From contig NC_018338.1 of the NCBI RefSeq assembly GCF_000234665.1, forward strand, positions 298,501 to 362,500: a DNA stretch of 64,000 nt. Reading direction: 5' to 3'. A program made the translations under genes and the position numbers. The notes under the pieces are model-generated. The model worked only from the letters and a program-made list of their open reading frames with translations, was not told the DNA's origin and ran no database searches. Positions 10,582-20,551 of this stretch are shown here, piece after piece. The DNA is from Leishmania mexicana MHOM/GT/2001/U1103 (Eukaryota; Euglenozoa; Kinetoplastea; Trypanosomatida; Trypanosomatidae). Every line of letters begins with the position of its first letter. The stretch's first letter is position 1.

Positions 10582-11125
10582 GTGAACATGTTTGCTACCC
10601 GCATGACAGTGTAGGCTCCAGCGCGTGGTATCCAGGCTCCAGTACACCCACTCTGTGTGTGGGGAGGGAGGGGGAATCCAAGCAGCCCCCTCCCCCTATC
10701 CCCTGCCGATGACAAACCATTTCGGGTAGTGGCAGGATCAACTGGCCCACGACATGGTAAAGTCAGAGCGATTCATCGCTGTTGATGCCGGCGGTGCGGT
10801 TCTGGGTGACGTCGGAGCGACCTGCGACAGTGAACACGTTTGTACCACCCATACGATGGGGAGAGTCGCATCGTGATTCGAATGCATTCCGCCCGGCCCT
10901 CGCACTGCCCACTGGCGGGGCGGCTGAGGTGGCAACCTGCAGAACGAGGGTGGAGAGAGTTTCAGGCAGAGGCCGTATTCAGATGATTGAGTCGGCGCAT
11001 CGCTGTAACGCGTGTCTCCACTGCCGCTTCGTACTACGAGATAGGCCTGTGACAGGCCTTGTAGATCGGACTGGAGCTCACGTTTTATCGCAGAAAATGG
11101 GCACATTGAAAAAGGAAAGGCCATA
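10582..11125 (+). mobile_element. SIDER2-type degenerate retroposon, copy A
   Basis: About 540 bp with an A-rich end (11095-11125), close to the roughly 550 bp usual for Leishmania SIDERs. It shares two blocks with the other two copies: a block around 10715-10805 nearly identical to 32092-32190 (including GGGTAGTGGCAGGATCAACT), and a block (11078-11125) with TTTTATCGCAGAA and the GAAAAAGGAAAGG end shared with 60850-60900. SIDERs are extinct, truncated relatives of ingi/L1Tc. In Leishmania, SIDER2 copies in 3'UTRs are known to destabilise mRNA. This one lies in sense orientation, and whether it belongs to the aspartate aminotransferase 3'UTR depends on the unmapped poly(A) site. Confidence 0.8.
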
Positions 11126-12057
11126 ATACTTCCACTATCAGCAAAGGGGGGTGCGTCGAGACAAGCCGAGTAGAAACGGTGGACCATAGAAGAGGCATAA
11201 CAGGCTGGCGAAGGGAAAATACGCGCATGGGGAGCAGACGATGTGTCAGCTTGTGTTGGGTGTCCTGACCCTCTGGTTTACCGCTAGTGACGATCAGCCC
11301 GGTTTCCGTGTCGGAAGCCATGAGCTCCTGATACGCTCGCTTCTTGGCACGCGAATACTCGAATAGTCGCGCTTTCCCTCCACCTCCCCTCCCCCTTCCT
11401 CCTCTCCGAAGAGACCCCCCCCCCGCCGCCCCCTTCCGACATACACACAGGGGTACACAAGTATTCAACTTTCCATTTCTCTTTGAGCTTCATCGCGCAT
11501 CTTCAAGTCACCACCGCCATCACTACCGCCCCCCCCCCTTCACGCCACACAACCGCCACCTTACCTCTCCCTCATTTTGGGTTTCTCTTCGCAGACGGCA
11601 GTGGAGAGTACGACGGCGCGCACGTACACACGCATAGTGAGAGGCAAAAGAGAGAGAGGGAAACGGCACGGCGCTCATTTTCTTTCTGGTTCCTGAACTA
11701 GAACGTCGATTCCACTTCTTTGTTTTTTTCTCTGCTGACTCGGATGGGCTACTTGCTCTCCCCCCTCCTCCCCCGTAATTCCTTTGTTTTTGTATCTTTT
11801 GGGTGTTTCTGTTGTCGTCTCTGCTGCTTGCCGTTATATATATATATATATGTTGTTGTTTGCGCTCCCCCTGCCATCCTCCTCCAATACTCATCAACAG
11901 TAGCTTCTTGACTAGCTCCTTTGATTGCGCGTGCGTGTGTTGTTGTTGCACTCGTTGTTGGCTTTGCCTTCAAGCGCTTACCCTCCCCCTCTTACTGGCT
12001 TACTGGCACTCACACAGTCAACACTTCACCACCGTTGTTGCACCAACGAGAAAGTAT

Positions 12058-12134
12058 AACTTCTTCTTTGGCTGCCGTTTTATTATCTTTTCATTGTGGC
12101 GTTAACGGAATGTTACCCTGTCGCCGTTTTTCAG
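12058..12134 (+). promoter_or_regulatory. Pyrimidine tract and internal acceptor-like AG spanning the fumarate reductase start
   Basis: A T/C-rich tract (12058-12099) and a second short one (12120-12132) surround the ATG at 12110. The CTGTCGCCGTTTTTCAG sequence ends at an AG at 12133-12134 inside the coding region. If trans-splicing used it, the first available Met would be residue 33 or later, removing the presequence. A more ordinary acceptor could be an AG near 11901 or 12017. Confidence 0.25.
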
Positions 12135-15100
12135 GCGTCGCGGCCTCGCAGTCGCGCTTGTGGCGGCGTGTCGCACCCTATACACTGCACCGCACCTCAG
12201 CGCCGGCGATGCTTGCAATGACTCAGGGCAGCTGTCTCGGCATGGGTGGCTGCGCAGCGGTGACGCAGCGGCGTTCCGCAACCACGGACTCGCATACTGG
12301 CGCTTCCGTAGTCCTTGTGGACCCCGAAAAGGCCGCTCATGAGCGTGATCGCATTGCTCGCGGCCTGCTCACCACCAACTTCCCCGAGTTGCACGTCAAC
12401 CAGCGCTCGGTGCTACTGTACAAGGACGTGATGCACACAGTGCCGTACACGCTCACCATCGCTGTAGACGGCAACGTCACTCGCCAAGATGCGGATCCTG
12501 TCGTCAAGGCAATTCTGAGCGACTGTTTCGCGATGGTGGACAAGCACCTCAACTCCTTTAACCCGGACAGCGAGGTGTCGCAGGTCAACAGGATGCCGGT
12601 GGGAGAGAAGCACGTCATGTCGAAGCACCTCTTCGAGGTGGTCAAGTGCTGCGAGGAGGTCTACAACATTAGCGGCAGCTGCTTTGACCCGGCCGCAGCA
12701 CCGCTGGTGCACAAGCTGCGCGATGCCGCTTGCCGGCACGACTCCACCGCGGAGGACTTCGCCATCACTTCGGAGGAAGCGGGGCGTTTCACCCTGACAA
12801 GCAGCTTTGCCATCGACATCAAAGAAGGGACCATCGCGCGCAAGCACGAAGAGGCGATGCTAGACCTGGGTGGCCTGAACAAGGGCTACACCGTTGACTG
12901 CGTGGTGGATCAGCTGAATGCAGCCAATTTTGCCGACGTGCTGTTCGAGTGGGGCGGCGACTGCCGCGCCTCGGGTGTGAACGCGCAGCGCCAGCCGTGG
13001 GCAGTCGGCGTTGTGCGTCCGCCATCGGTCGACGAGATCCTCGCGGCTGCCAAGTCCGGCAAGTCAGTGACGATGAATGCGCACAGCCTTGGGGATCACA
13101 CGGATGAATCGGCGCAGTCGACGTCGGCCGCCGACGGGGCAGCCAAGGCTGAGCAAAGGGCGCTCCTGCGCGTCATGTCGCTCAGCAACGAGGCACTCTG
13201 CACGAGCGGCGACTACGAGAACGTCCTCTTCGCCAGCGCGCTTGGCCGTGCTCTCTCAAGCACATACAACTGGAGTCGCCGCTGCCTCATCGAACCCTGC
13301 CAAAACGGACTGGCCCAGGTTACCGTCAAGTGCTACTCGTGCCTGTACGCCGACGCACTCGCCACGGCGAGCTTCGTGAAGCGCGACCCCGTGCGCGTGC
13401 GGTACATTCTCGAGCACTACCGCCACGATTACAACCGCGTGACCGACTACGCCGCCTACACGCGTGAGGGGGAGCGGCTGGCGCACATGTACGAGATCGC
13501 GCACGAGAGCCCGGCCTGTCGGATAGAGCGCATTGCCGGCTCGCTGCCGGCGCGTGTTGTTGTGATCGGCGGCGGCCTTGCCGGTTGCGCGGCCGCCATT
13601 GAGGCAGTGAGCTGCGGCGCTACCGTCATTCTCCTGGAGAAGGAACCCCGGCTGGGTGGCAATAGCGCTAAAGCCACCTCTGGCATCAATGGCTGGGGCA
13701 CCCGCACGCAGGCCGTGAATCACGTCCTGGACAACTGCAAGTTTTTTGAGCGGGACACTTTCCTCTCCGGCGAGGGTGGTCACTGCGACCCTGGGCTCGT
13801 GCGCACCCTCTCTGTAAAATCCGCTGAAGCGATTAGCTGGCTCGAGTCCTTCGGCATCCCGCTAACCGTCCTCTACCAGCTCGGTGGTGCGAGCCGTAGG
13901 CGCTGCCACCGCGCGCCGGATCAGAAGGACGGCACTCCGGTCCCCGTTGGGTTCACGATCATGCGTCACCTGGAGGACTACATCCGCACTAAGCTGCAAG
14001 GCAAGGTGACGATCTTGAACGAGATGGAGGTGGTGAGCCTCATGCACGACGTGAGCGCGATGCCGGACGGAAACCGCGAGATTCACGTGCATGGTGTCCG
14101 CTATAAGTCGGTGACCGATGCGTCGGGGACGGTTATGGATCTGCTAGCAGACGCCGTCGTGCTTGCCACGGGCGGCTTCTCGAACGATCGGACGACCAAC
14201 TCGCTGCTGCGCGAGTACGCACCAAACGTGTACGGCACACCCACCACCAACGGCACGTTCGCCACCGGCGACGGTGTGAAGATGGCGCGCAAGCTTGGTG
14301 CCACCCTGGTGGACATGGACAAGGTGCAGCTGCACCCCACCGGTCTCATTGACCCGAAGGACCCGTCGAATCGCACCAAGTACCTTGGCCCCGAGGCGCT
14401 GCGCGGCTCCGGCGGCATCCTGCTGAACAAGAACGGTGAGCGCTTCGTGAACGAGCTGGACCTGCGCTCCGTCGTGTCGCAGGCGATTATCGCGCAGGAC
14501 AACGAGTACCCGGACTCGGGTGGCAGCAAGTTCGCATACTGCGTGCTGAGCGAGGAGGCAGCGACGCTCTTCGGCAAGAGCTCCCTCACGTACTACTGGA
14601 AGTCGCAGGGCCTGTTCACCCGTGTGGATGACATGAAGGCGCTCGCCGAGCTCATCGGCTGCTCGGTTGAAAGCCTGCATCGAACCCTCGAGACATACGA
14701 GCGCCAGAGCACGGTAAAGAAGGTCTGCCCGCTGACTGGCAAGCTCGTGTTCCCCAGTGTGGTAGGCACCAAGGGGCCCTATTACGTGGCGTACGTCACG
14801 CCGTCGATCCACTACACCATGGGCGGCTGCTTCATCTCTCCAGCGGCGGAGCTGCTCATGGAGGATCAATCCGTCAACATATTCGAAGACATGCGCCCCA
14901 TCCTTGGTCTCTTCGGTGCCGGCGAGGTGACAGGCGGCGTGCACGGTGGCAACCGTCTCGGCGGCAACTCGCTGCTGGAGTGCGTCGTGTTTGGCAAGAT
15001 CGCCGGCGACCGTGCGGCCACGATTCTGCAGAAGGAGAAGTACGGGCTCAGCAAGGATAAGTGGGTGCCGGTGGTGGTGCGGGAGTCGAGGGCGAGTGAT

Positions 15101-15826
15101 CAGTTCGGTGTGGGCTCGCGCGTACTGCGCTTCAACCTGCCCGGCGCGACGCAGACATCCGGATTGACCGTTGGCGAGTTCATCGGTATCCGCGGTGACT
15201 GGGACGGCCAGCAGTTGATTGGCTACTACAGCCCCATCAACATGCCAGACGACAAGGGCCGCATCTCGATTCTGGCGCGTGGTGACAAGGGCAACCTGCA
15301 GGAATGGATCTCGTCCATGCGTCCTGGCGACTCGGTCGAAATGAAAGCCTGCGGCGGTCTCCGTATCGAGCTCAAACCCCACCAGAAGCAGATGGTGTAC
15401 CGCAAGACGGTCATCCGAAAACTGGGCCTCATCGCCGGCGGCTCCGGTGTGGCGCCGATGCTGCAGATTATTAAGGCCGCGCTCAATCGCCCGTATGTGG
15501 ACGGCATCGAGACGATCCGCCTAGTGTACGCCGCCGAGGACGAGCATGAGCTGACCTACCGCTCGCTGCTGAAGCAATACCGCGCCGACAACCCGGACAA
15601 GTTCGACTGCGGCTTCGTGCTCAATAACCCGCCTGAAGGCTGGACAGAGGGTGTGGGCTACGTCGACCGTGCCACGCTGCAGAGCCTTCTCCCGCCTCCG
15701 TCGAAGGGCCTGCTCGTGGCTATTTGCGGCCCGCCGGTGATGCAGCGCTCCGTCGTGGCAGATCTGCTGGCACTAGGCTATAACGCCGAGATGGTGCGCA
15801 CGGTGGATGAGGATGGCGCACTCTAG
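12110..15826 (+). CDS. NADH-dependent fumarate reductase, three-domain, mitochondrial type
   Basis: A 1238-residue soluble fumarate reductase that passes electrons from NADH to fumarate, giving succinate. The ATG at 12110 is the first in frame. An N-terminal ApbE/flavin-transferase-like domain (about 100-430, with LDLGGLNKGY near 250) comes first. A fumarate reductase/succinate dehydrogenase-type FAD domain (about 480-980) follows, with VIGGGLAGCAAA for FAD binding, HPTG near 741, and GGVHGGNRLGGNSLLECVVF near 940. The C-terminus is a cytochrome b5 reductase-like FAD/NADH domain (about 990-1238) with GGSGVAPM and CGPPVM. The first 35 residues are rich in Arg, Ser and Ala with no acidic residues, consistent with a mitochondrial presequence. 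The C-terminus (DGAL) is not a PTS1, which argues against the glycosomal isoform. Size fits the trypanosomatid family. Confidence 0.96.
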   Translation: MLPCRRFSGVAASQSRLWRRVAPYTLHRTSAPAMLAMTQGSCLGMGGCAAVTQRRSATTDSHTGASVVLVDPEKAAHERDRIARGLLTTNFPELHVNQRSVLLYKDVMHTVPYTLTIAVDGNVTRQDADPVVKAILSDCFAMVDKHLNSFNPDSEVSQVNRMPVGEKHVMSKHLFEVVKCCEEVYNISGSCFDPAAAPLVHKLRDAACRHDSTAEDFAITSEEAGRFTLTSSFAIDIKEGTIARKHEEAMLDLGGLNKGYTVDCVVDQLNAANFADVLFEWGGDCRASGVNAQRQPWAVGVVRPPSVDEILAAAKSGKSVTMNAHSLGDHTDESAQSTSAADGAAKAEQRALLRVMSLSNEALCTSGDYENVLFASALGRALSSTYNWSRRCLIEPCQNGLAQVTVKCYSCLYADALATASFVKRDPVRVRYILEHYRHDYNRVTDYAAYTREGERLAHMYEIAHESPACRIERIAGSLPARVVVIGGGLAGCAAAIEAVSCGATVILLEKEPRLGGNSAKATSGINGWGTRTQAVNHVLDNCKFFERDTFLSGEGGHCDPGLVRTLSVKSAEAISWLESFGIPLTVLYQLGGASRRRCHRAPDQKDGTPVPVGFTIMRHLEDYIRTKLQGKVTILNEMEVVSLMHDVSAMPDGNREIHVHGVRYKSVTDASGTVMDLLADAVVLATGGFSNDRTTNSLLREYAPNVYGTPTTNGTFATGDGVKMARKLGATLVDMDKVQLHPTGLIDPKDPSNRTKYLGPEALRGSGGILLNKNGERFVNELDLRSVVSQAIIAQDNEYPDSGGSKFAYCVLSEEAATLFGKSSLTYYWKSQGLFTRVDDMKALAELIGCSVESLHRTLETYERQSTVKKVCPLTGKLVFPSVVGTKGPYYVAYVTPSIHYTMGGCFISPAAELLMEDQSVNIFEDMRPILGLFGAGEVTGGVHGGNRLGGNSLLECVVFGKIAGDRAATILQKEKYGLSKDKWVPVVVRESRASDQFGVGSRVLRFNLPGATQTSGLTVGEFIGIRGDWDGQQLIGYYSPINMPDDKGRISILARGDKGNLQEWISSMRPGDSVEMKACGGLRIELKPHQKQMVYRKTVIRKLGLIAGGSGVAPMLQIIKAALNRPYVDGIETIRLVYAAEDEHELTYRSLLKQYRADNPDKFDCGFVLNNPPEGWTEGVGYVDRATLQSLLPPPSKGLLVAICGPPVMQRSVVADLLALGYNAEMVRTVDEDGAL

Positions 15827-15878
15827 GCAGTCGGCCAAATCACTCCTTGCTGCTGCGAAAATCGCGCAACCCCCTGCA

Positions 15879-15920
<42 letters not shown>

Positions 15921-16738
15921 GCACTGCCTCAGCGCAGGCTAGAAAGCCTGCGATGCCCCCAGGTAGGCGCCTCTCCCTCTCCGCGACGAGCGTGCACGCC
16001 TTCTAGCGTACCGATATGACAGACATCTTTGTGATTTTCGTTGACCGGCATGTTCTATTAGTTCTTTCGGGTCTGTGTGTGGCACACTCGTGATGAAACT
16101 CGTTTCCTTTGTCTCGCGATGTTACTGTCTGTCTTCCCTCATCCACTGTCACGTATCCCAAGCGAAAGAAGATTGACACGAGCACGTACGCACACACATG
16201 CGCACGCAACTGGCCCACAACCAATGTGGACGTCCTCCAAACTGTATATGCAGCCTGCCAGCAAGCAATGCGCAGTGAGCACCTTCAGCGACTTCGCTCC
16301 CCCTCTACCTCCTCAACTCTTTACCGTCTTTGCGTGCTCCCCGCCCCCCCCCCGTTGCACCCGCTCTTCCACCCTCCCTGACCGCCACTATACCGCCATT
16401 GTACGCTGTCACACACACACACACGCACACGCACGCCCTCTTCCTTGCAACCCAGTATGCAGTGAGTTCGAAAATAGACCGCAAAGCACACACACGCGAC
16501 AGGCAACCTCGCGGTGTGTACGGTGCATGCAGCACGGAGTCACAACGAACTACGTCACAGCACCGGCTGTCAAGTAGCAACTGCCCTCCCTCCCTCTTTT
16601 TTTGACACGCATAGAAAACGCCTGTTCTTGTTGTTTTCACCTCCCCCACCCACCCACCCCAATCCCCACATCCACACCCACTTTACGAGCCAAACGCGCG
16701 CGCGCGCACGACGACCTCTCTGCGTGTGCTGGATCAAA
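15827..16738. other. Intergenic region after fumarate reductase
   Basis: No gene seen. It includes a (GT)n run of about 38 nt (15882-15919), a short (CA)n near 16411-16430, and C-rich pyrimidine tracts at 16300-16380 and 16570-16690 likely to serve the next gene. Confidence 0.6.
15882..15919. repeat. (GT)19 microsatellite
   Basis: Uninterrupted GT repeat about 56 nt after the fumarate reductase stop codon. Confidence 0.95.
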
Positions 16739-18013
16739 ATGGAGGTTACTGACATCGTTGCCGTGGTGTTTTGCAACAGGGTTGCCTTGCAGTATGCCTT
16801 CTGGGCGGCCATCCTGTTCGCCCCGCTCTATGCATTTGCGCTGAAGCCTCTCGTCCGATGTTGCCGACAGTGTGCAGCGATGAAGCCTGCGACACGTGCT
16901 GCGGAGAGAACTGCTTCACCACCACCACCAGCTAGCAAGCTTCATGACACTTCTGTGCGGCTCTCCGCGGCCGGATCGAAAGGATTCCTCTCGCCCGCGT
17001 CGGTTGGTGCCACACAGGCATCTTTCATCCCCATCTTCGCCACCACCGCGACAGTGACGTCGTCTTCTCCGGCGCGCAGTCGCAGCAGCATCGGTGCGCA
17101 GCTCACTCCTCTCCAGCCACATGACTCGACGCCAAACGGGCATGGTTCAGCGTGCTCGCTAGAAGTCACGGGAACAGCGCTGCCGCGGGAGGAGGTGGGG
17201 TGTCGCTCGGTGACACAGCGCTTCGTGTCGGCGCTGCGCCGGCACGTGCGGCAACGTGGCTCAGCCCTCTTCAAGAGTCACGACAGCAGCTTGCGCGCAG
17301 CCCTGCAGTCGGGCAAGGTGTACCTCCACCACCACCCCTCGGTGCATCTGCCAAGCCAAAACTACTTTTCTCACAGCCTGCAGGAGAAGTATGACAAGCT
17401 CAACACCACTGACGCCTCCTTGGAGGCACTCTACGTTCGGCCTGCGTTCCAGGAGTGGTACGCGGCGAATCGTGAGCAGCTCCTGCGCGACATGCGACTT
17501 CGCGAAGCATTCGCCAAATGGCGCAACGTCGCGACAGCCTTTGTGCTCATTGTGGCCTTGCTACTGCTTCCAGCTTACAGCTTCAGCATGCAAACCAACG
17601 CCATGCAGTGGGTGTCGCCCTTGGCATCCGTTGACGACAAGGCCGCTGTCGCTGCCGCCCCTCTGGCGCAGCTTTTGACCACACGTCTGCACTACATCCA
17701 GTCCCGGGGATCGACACCTCAGGTCGCCACCAGTGCGATGCTGTCCTCTCGCCGTCGCGCAGACGCCAGTGTGATGGCTACTAACGCGGTAAAGGCCGCG
17801 GAGTACATGACCGTCGTGGCGGCCGCGTGCGCACTCGTGACGAGTTGCTTTATGCCGCGCGAGAGCTGTGCCACCGCGTCTGTCGCGCTCGTGTCGTTTC
17901 TCCTCCTCGTGATGGAGTCAGCGCTGGTGCCGGAGGCGACGGTGAAGCTGGGGCTGGGGTTTCTCGTCGTACTCACGATCGTCGCGATGAGCGTTTGTCG
18001 CGCCACTGTGTAG
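16739..18013 (+). CDS. Hypothetical multi-span membrane protein
   Basis: A 424-residue protein. I chose the ATG at 16739 because the frame upstream is pyrimidine-rich leader. A hydrophobic segment near the N-terminus (about 17-36) is followed by a ~220-residue Ser/Pro/Thr-rich, basic, mainly polar region. Four more hydrophobic segments lie at about 265-286, 353-372, 381-398 and 402-420. Before the second span, a conserved-looking block (about 200-262) contains LYVRPAFQEWYAANREQLL and a charged RDMRLREAFAKWR helix. I do not recognise the family. It sits 770 nt upstream of another membrane protein with a lipid-enzyme signature, but polycistronic order in trypanosomatids says little about shared function. 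Confidence 0.8.
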   Translation: MEVTDIVAVVFCNRVALQYAFWAAILFAPLYAFALKPLVRCCRQCAAMKPATRAAERTASPPPPASKLHDTSVRLSAAGSKGFLSPASVGATQASFIPIFATTATVTSSSPARSRSSIGAQLTPLQPHDSTPNGHGSACSLEVTGTALPREEVGCRSVTQRFVSALRRHVRQRGSALFKSHDSSLRAALQSGKVYLHHHPSVHLPSQNYFSHSLQEKYDKLNTTDASLEALYVRPAFQEWYAANREQLLRDMRLREAFAKWRNVATAFVLIVALLLLPAYSFSMQTNAMQWVSPLASVDDKAAVAAAPLAQLLTTRLHYIQSRGSTPQVATSAMLSSRRRADASVMATNAVKAAEYMTVVAAACALVTSCFMPRESCATASVALVSFLLLVMESALVPEATVKLGLGFLVVLTIVAMSVCRATV

Positions 18014-18781
18014 AACGGTGCTCTTCTTCGAAAGAATTTGAGCGATACAGAACAAAAAAGAAAAGCGTTGCAGTCTCAGCGCTACTGGCCTGCTCCTGTG
18101 CGCCCTGGCGTGCACTGCCCATCTGTCGCCGCTTCTTGCTCCCGACATGCGCGCGCGCGAGTGTGTGTGTGAAGTCCTGGCTGTTCCTTGGTGTGTGTCT
18201 CGTTGTGTACAGTGTGCTCACTGCCGACCAGGCCTCGGCGCCACCCGCTGACGCGCGTGCCACAGCCGGCGTTGCACGGTGAAGCGGGGGGAGGTGGGGG
18301 GAGGTACATGTGAAGGTGCGTCGGAGAGCAAACCGGATGGGGTGTACGCTTCCACGCAACGCTCGCCACACGTGGGCGTAGATGCGGTGTAAATGAAAGC
18401 GGAAGACACAAAAAGTAGTCGGAAGGCGATGGCCGAACGCAGCACAGAACGATCAAAGGATGACGAATTGCCAGAGGCGGAGGGCTTACTTGGGCACCAA
18501 TGGCGCGCGCTGATTTAGCCCTCCTCCTCACGACATTGCCGCGAGAAGAGGAAGCGAGGTACTGGGCACTCTCCGTTGTGCAGTGTATTTACCGGGCACG
18601 CGCCCATGCGCGACGCCATCCATGTTGATGCGCACCTACGTCTCCACCTACTCCTCCTCTCCACATATCTCGCCTCGCCACTGACTCACCCAGTGGTGAT
18701 TTACACCACCGCGCACACACACACACCTTCTTTGTGGGTATTGGCGTCCTTTTTAGACCAACCGGGTTCAACGCCTGTATC
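18014..18781. other. Intergenic region before the GPC1-like gene
   Basis: No gene seen. It contains a pyrimidine tract (about 18628-18691) ending in CCCAG (AG at 18692-18693), a plausible spliced-leader acceptor 89 nt before the ATG at 18782. Confidence 0.55.
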
Positions 18782-20551
18782 ATGGATCACAGTTTTTCAA
18801 AGTACCAATACTTTGTCAGTTGTTCCATAACCCTCCTCTACGTGGGCCTGATTGCGGCGTCTTACTTCGACATATCGACATGCCCGTTCGTCTATGACCG
18901 GCCAGCGTCTTTGGCGCCTCTGAGGCTGCCGGGTGCGAAGCAAGTCTGCGGTGATGTGGCGGACATTCATCGCTCCCTCTTCGCCTCCCTCGCCTTGGAG
19001 GGGGGTTTCGCGTGCCACATGGTGGACATCATTGTCTGGGCCTACGTTATCGGTCTGTTCATATTCATGTCGTGCAAGTACATGGCGTACCGTCTGCAAG
19101 GGCTTCACTACTTCTTTCTTGACTACTGCTACTTCCACAACTCCGTGTTGATGTGCTTTCTGCTGTGGCGGCTCGTCGACGTCAAGTGGTCGGAGCAGCC
19201 CATCATCTCGTGGTCAGCACACATGCCTTTGTCGCGATGGTTGCACGGCTACGGCGACAATGCGTCCAACTTAGCAATGAGCACCGCCGTTCACGCGGTG
19301 GATAATGAGATGTGGTGGCGCCCAATCCTCACTGGAACGCCGATCCGCAGGGATTCCTGGGCTCGCCTCATCGTTCCCTCAGCCGATCGCGACTACCGCT
19401 TTGACGGCGTGTACCTGCCGATCTCGTTCGAGATCCTCACGTGCGGCTACGTGTTGGCCCATCTAACGGAAGCCGAGGTTATTTCATCCTTCATGTTCTT
19501 CTTCACGCTGTTGGCCGGCACCTTCGGCCCCATACTCGGGGCGATCTTCATGTGGCGCAATGCACTCTTGTTTCACTCCTTCGATCGCATGTCGTCTTGC
19601 TACCTCCACCTGGCACCCGGCATTGTCCAGAGCCTGCTGCTGCACCGCCTGTTCACATCGGCGCGGCGTGAGATCGAGAGCCTAGATGCCGGGCGACTCT
19701 ACGAGAACGTCACCGGGATCGCCAAGCAGCTCAACGTCTCCGTTGGCCGCCTGCTTCCGGGCGTGCACACGCTCATGTACAACATGGGTGACGTGTCAAC
19801 AGCAGCGGCAGACAGTGCTACGAAGGTGGGTAGCACGCATCGCGGTCCGGCACGGCTGATCTCGTCCGTCTATTCGACCCTCACAGCGAAGCAGCAGCAA
19901 CTGCGGTTCACTCAGTACGCTGCCACGCACCAGCTGGAGGCCCTCTGCGGCTACGGCACCCTCTGCTACGACCTGCGGCGCGCCGTCACCTACGGAAACC
20001 TGCTGCGGCTGCACTTTATCATGTTTTGTGTCTGGCAGGTCTTCTACCACACCTTCAACGAGTGGCGCAGGCACGCACGCAGGCAGTGGTGGAAGAAGCG
20101 CCTGGCGAAGCTCGAGAGGCACCAAAGGGAATGCGTGCATCTCACCAGTGCCACGGAGACCGGCGCGGAGCTGCTGCACTCGCCTGCTGTAATGAGCGAG
20201 GGTGGCGGCCGCGGCAGCCCGGCCGAGCGCATGACCTCGTATAAATGGATGATGGCGCACCCACCTGGCGGTCGCAAGGGTATTCTCGCACGCTTTGTTC
20301 TGCTGTTTGGCGAGGGTCGTCTGCCCACCACGGTGATGTTCCAAGTGACGCAGTGGCTTCTCCACATGTTCTTCTTCACCTGCAGCTACCCCTTCATCCA
20401 CGTTTGCTTCCACTACATGCTGAGCGCGTGGCCGCTGATGGTGTTGATGCTGGCCTTTGCGCTTCTGTGCGTGTACAACGCGGCGTGCGCGAACCACAAG
20501 TGGATCTCGAAGCTGCAGCAGACGGCGTCAAAAGGCATGGAAGCGGAGTAG
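18782..20551 (+). CDS. Probable glycerophosphocholine acyltransferase (GPC1/DUF2838 family)
   Basis: A 589-residue polytopic membrane protein. The ATG at 18782 is the first in frame, as an upstream GTG extension is leader. Two blocks look like the GPC1 family (yeast YGR149W type), which acylates glycerophosphocholine with acyl-CoA to lyso-phosphatidylcholine in the ER: GLHYFFLDYCYFHN (about 107-120), and GPILGAIFMWRNALLFHSFD followed by RMSS and a His-Pro-rich span (about 251-285). A third hydrophobic block near the C-terminus (about 520-570) starts QVTQWLLHM, as in the family's last spans. The order of the blocks is right. The protein is longer than the fungal enzyme because a mostly polar loop of about 200 residues (about 290-515) separates the second and third blocks. 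Recognition is from memory of family motifs; no search was possible. An alternative is a DUF2838 protein with another acyl-acceptor. Confidence 0.72.
   Translation: MDHSFSKYQYFVSCSITLLYVGLIAASYFDISTCPFVYDRPASLAPLRLPGAKQVCGDVADIHRSLFASLALEGGFACHMVDIIVWAYVIGLFIFMSCKYMAYRLQGLHYFFLDYCYFHNSVLMCFLLWRLVDVKWSEQPIISWSAHMPLSRWLHGYGDNASNLAMSTAVHAVDNEMWWRPILTGTPIRRDSWARLIVPSADRDYRFDGVYLPISFEILTCGYVLAHLTEAEVISSFMFFFTLLAGTFGPILGAIFMWRNALLFHSFDRMSSCYLHLAPGIVQSLLLHRLFTSARREIESLDAGRLYENVTGIAKQLNVSVGRLLPGVHTLMYNMGDVSTAAADSATKVGSTHRGPARLISSVYSTLTAKQQQLRFTQYAATHQLEALCGYGTLCYDLRRAVTYGNLLRLHFIMFCVWQVFYHTFNEWRRHARRQWWKKRLAKLERHQRECVHLTSATETGAELLHSPAVMSEGGGRGSPAERMTSYKWMMAHPPGGRKGILARFVLLFGEGRLPTTVMFQVTQWLLHMFFFTCSYPFIHVCFHYMLSAWPLMVLMLAFALLCVYNAACANHKWISKLQQTASKGMEAE

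Larger units (their letters stand above)
7487..12109. other. 4.6 kb gene-free stretch between aspartate aminotransferase and fumarate reductase
   Basis: No coding region is supported. It contains GT, GA and T-rich runs (7570-7780, 8340-8730), a possible retroposon relic with an A-rich end (about 9290-9785), one arm of an inverted repeat (10291-10581), a SIDER2 element (about 10582-11125), (TA)n at about 11836-11851 and pyrimidine tracts leading to the next gene. Confidence 0.6.

Noticed and set aside
10137..10647. Several 90-240 codon frames on both strands through the repeat near 10.1-10.6 kb and again at 22.5-23.0 kb
   Set aside because: The same peptide appears at both places because the DNA is an inverted repeat; GC-rich composition keeps frames open. 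No start context or protein family supports coding.
10868..10880. tRNA box-B-like GATTCGAATG sequence
   Set aside because: It lies within SIDER2 copy A with no box A at the right distance and no cloverleaf I can draw.
14144..15382. 412-codon antisense open frame inside fumarate reductase
   Set aside because: Shadow of high-GC codon use on the opposite strand; no family resemblance, and all supported genes are on the + strand.
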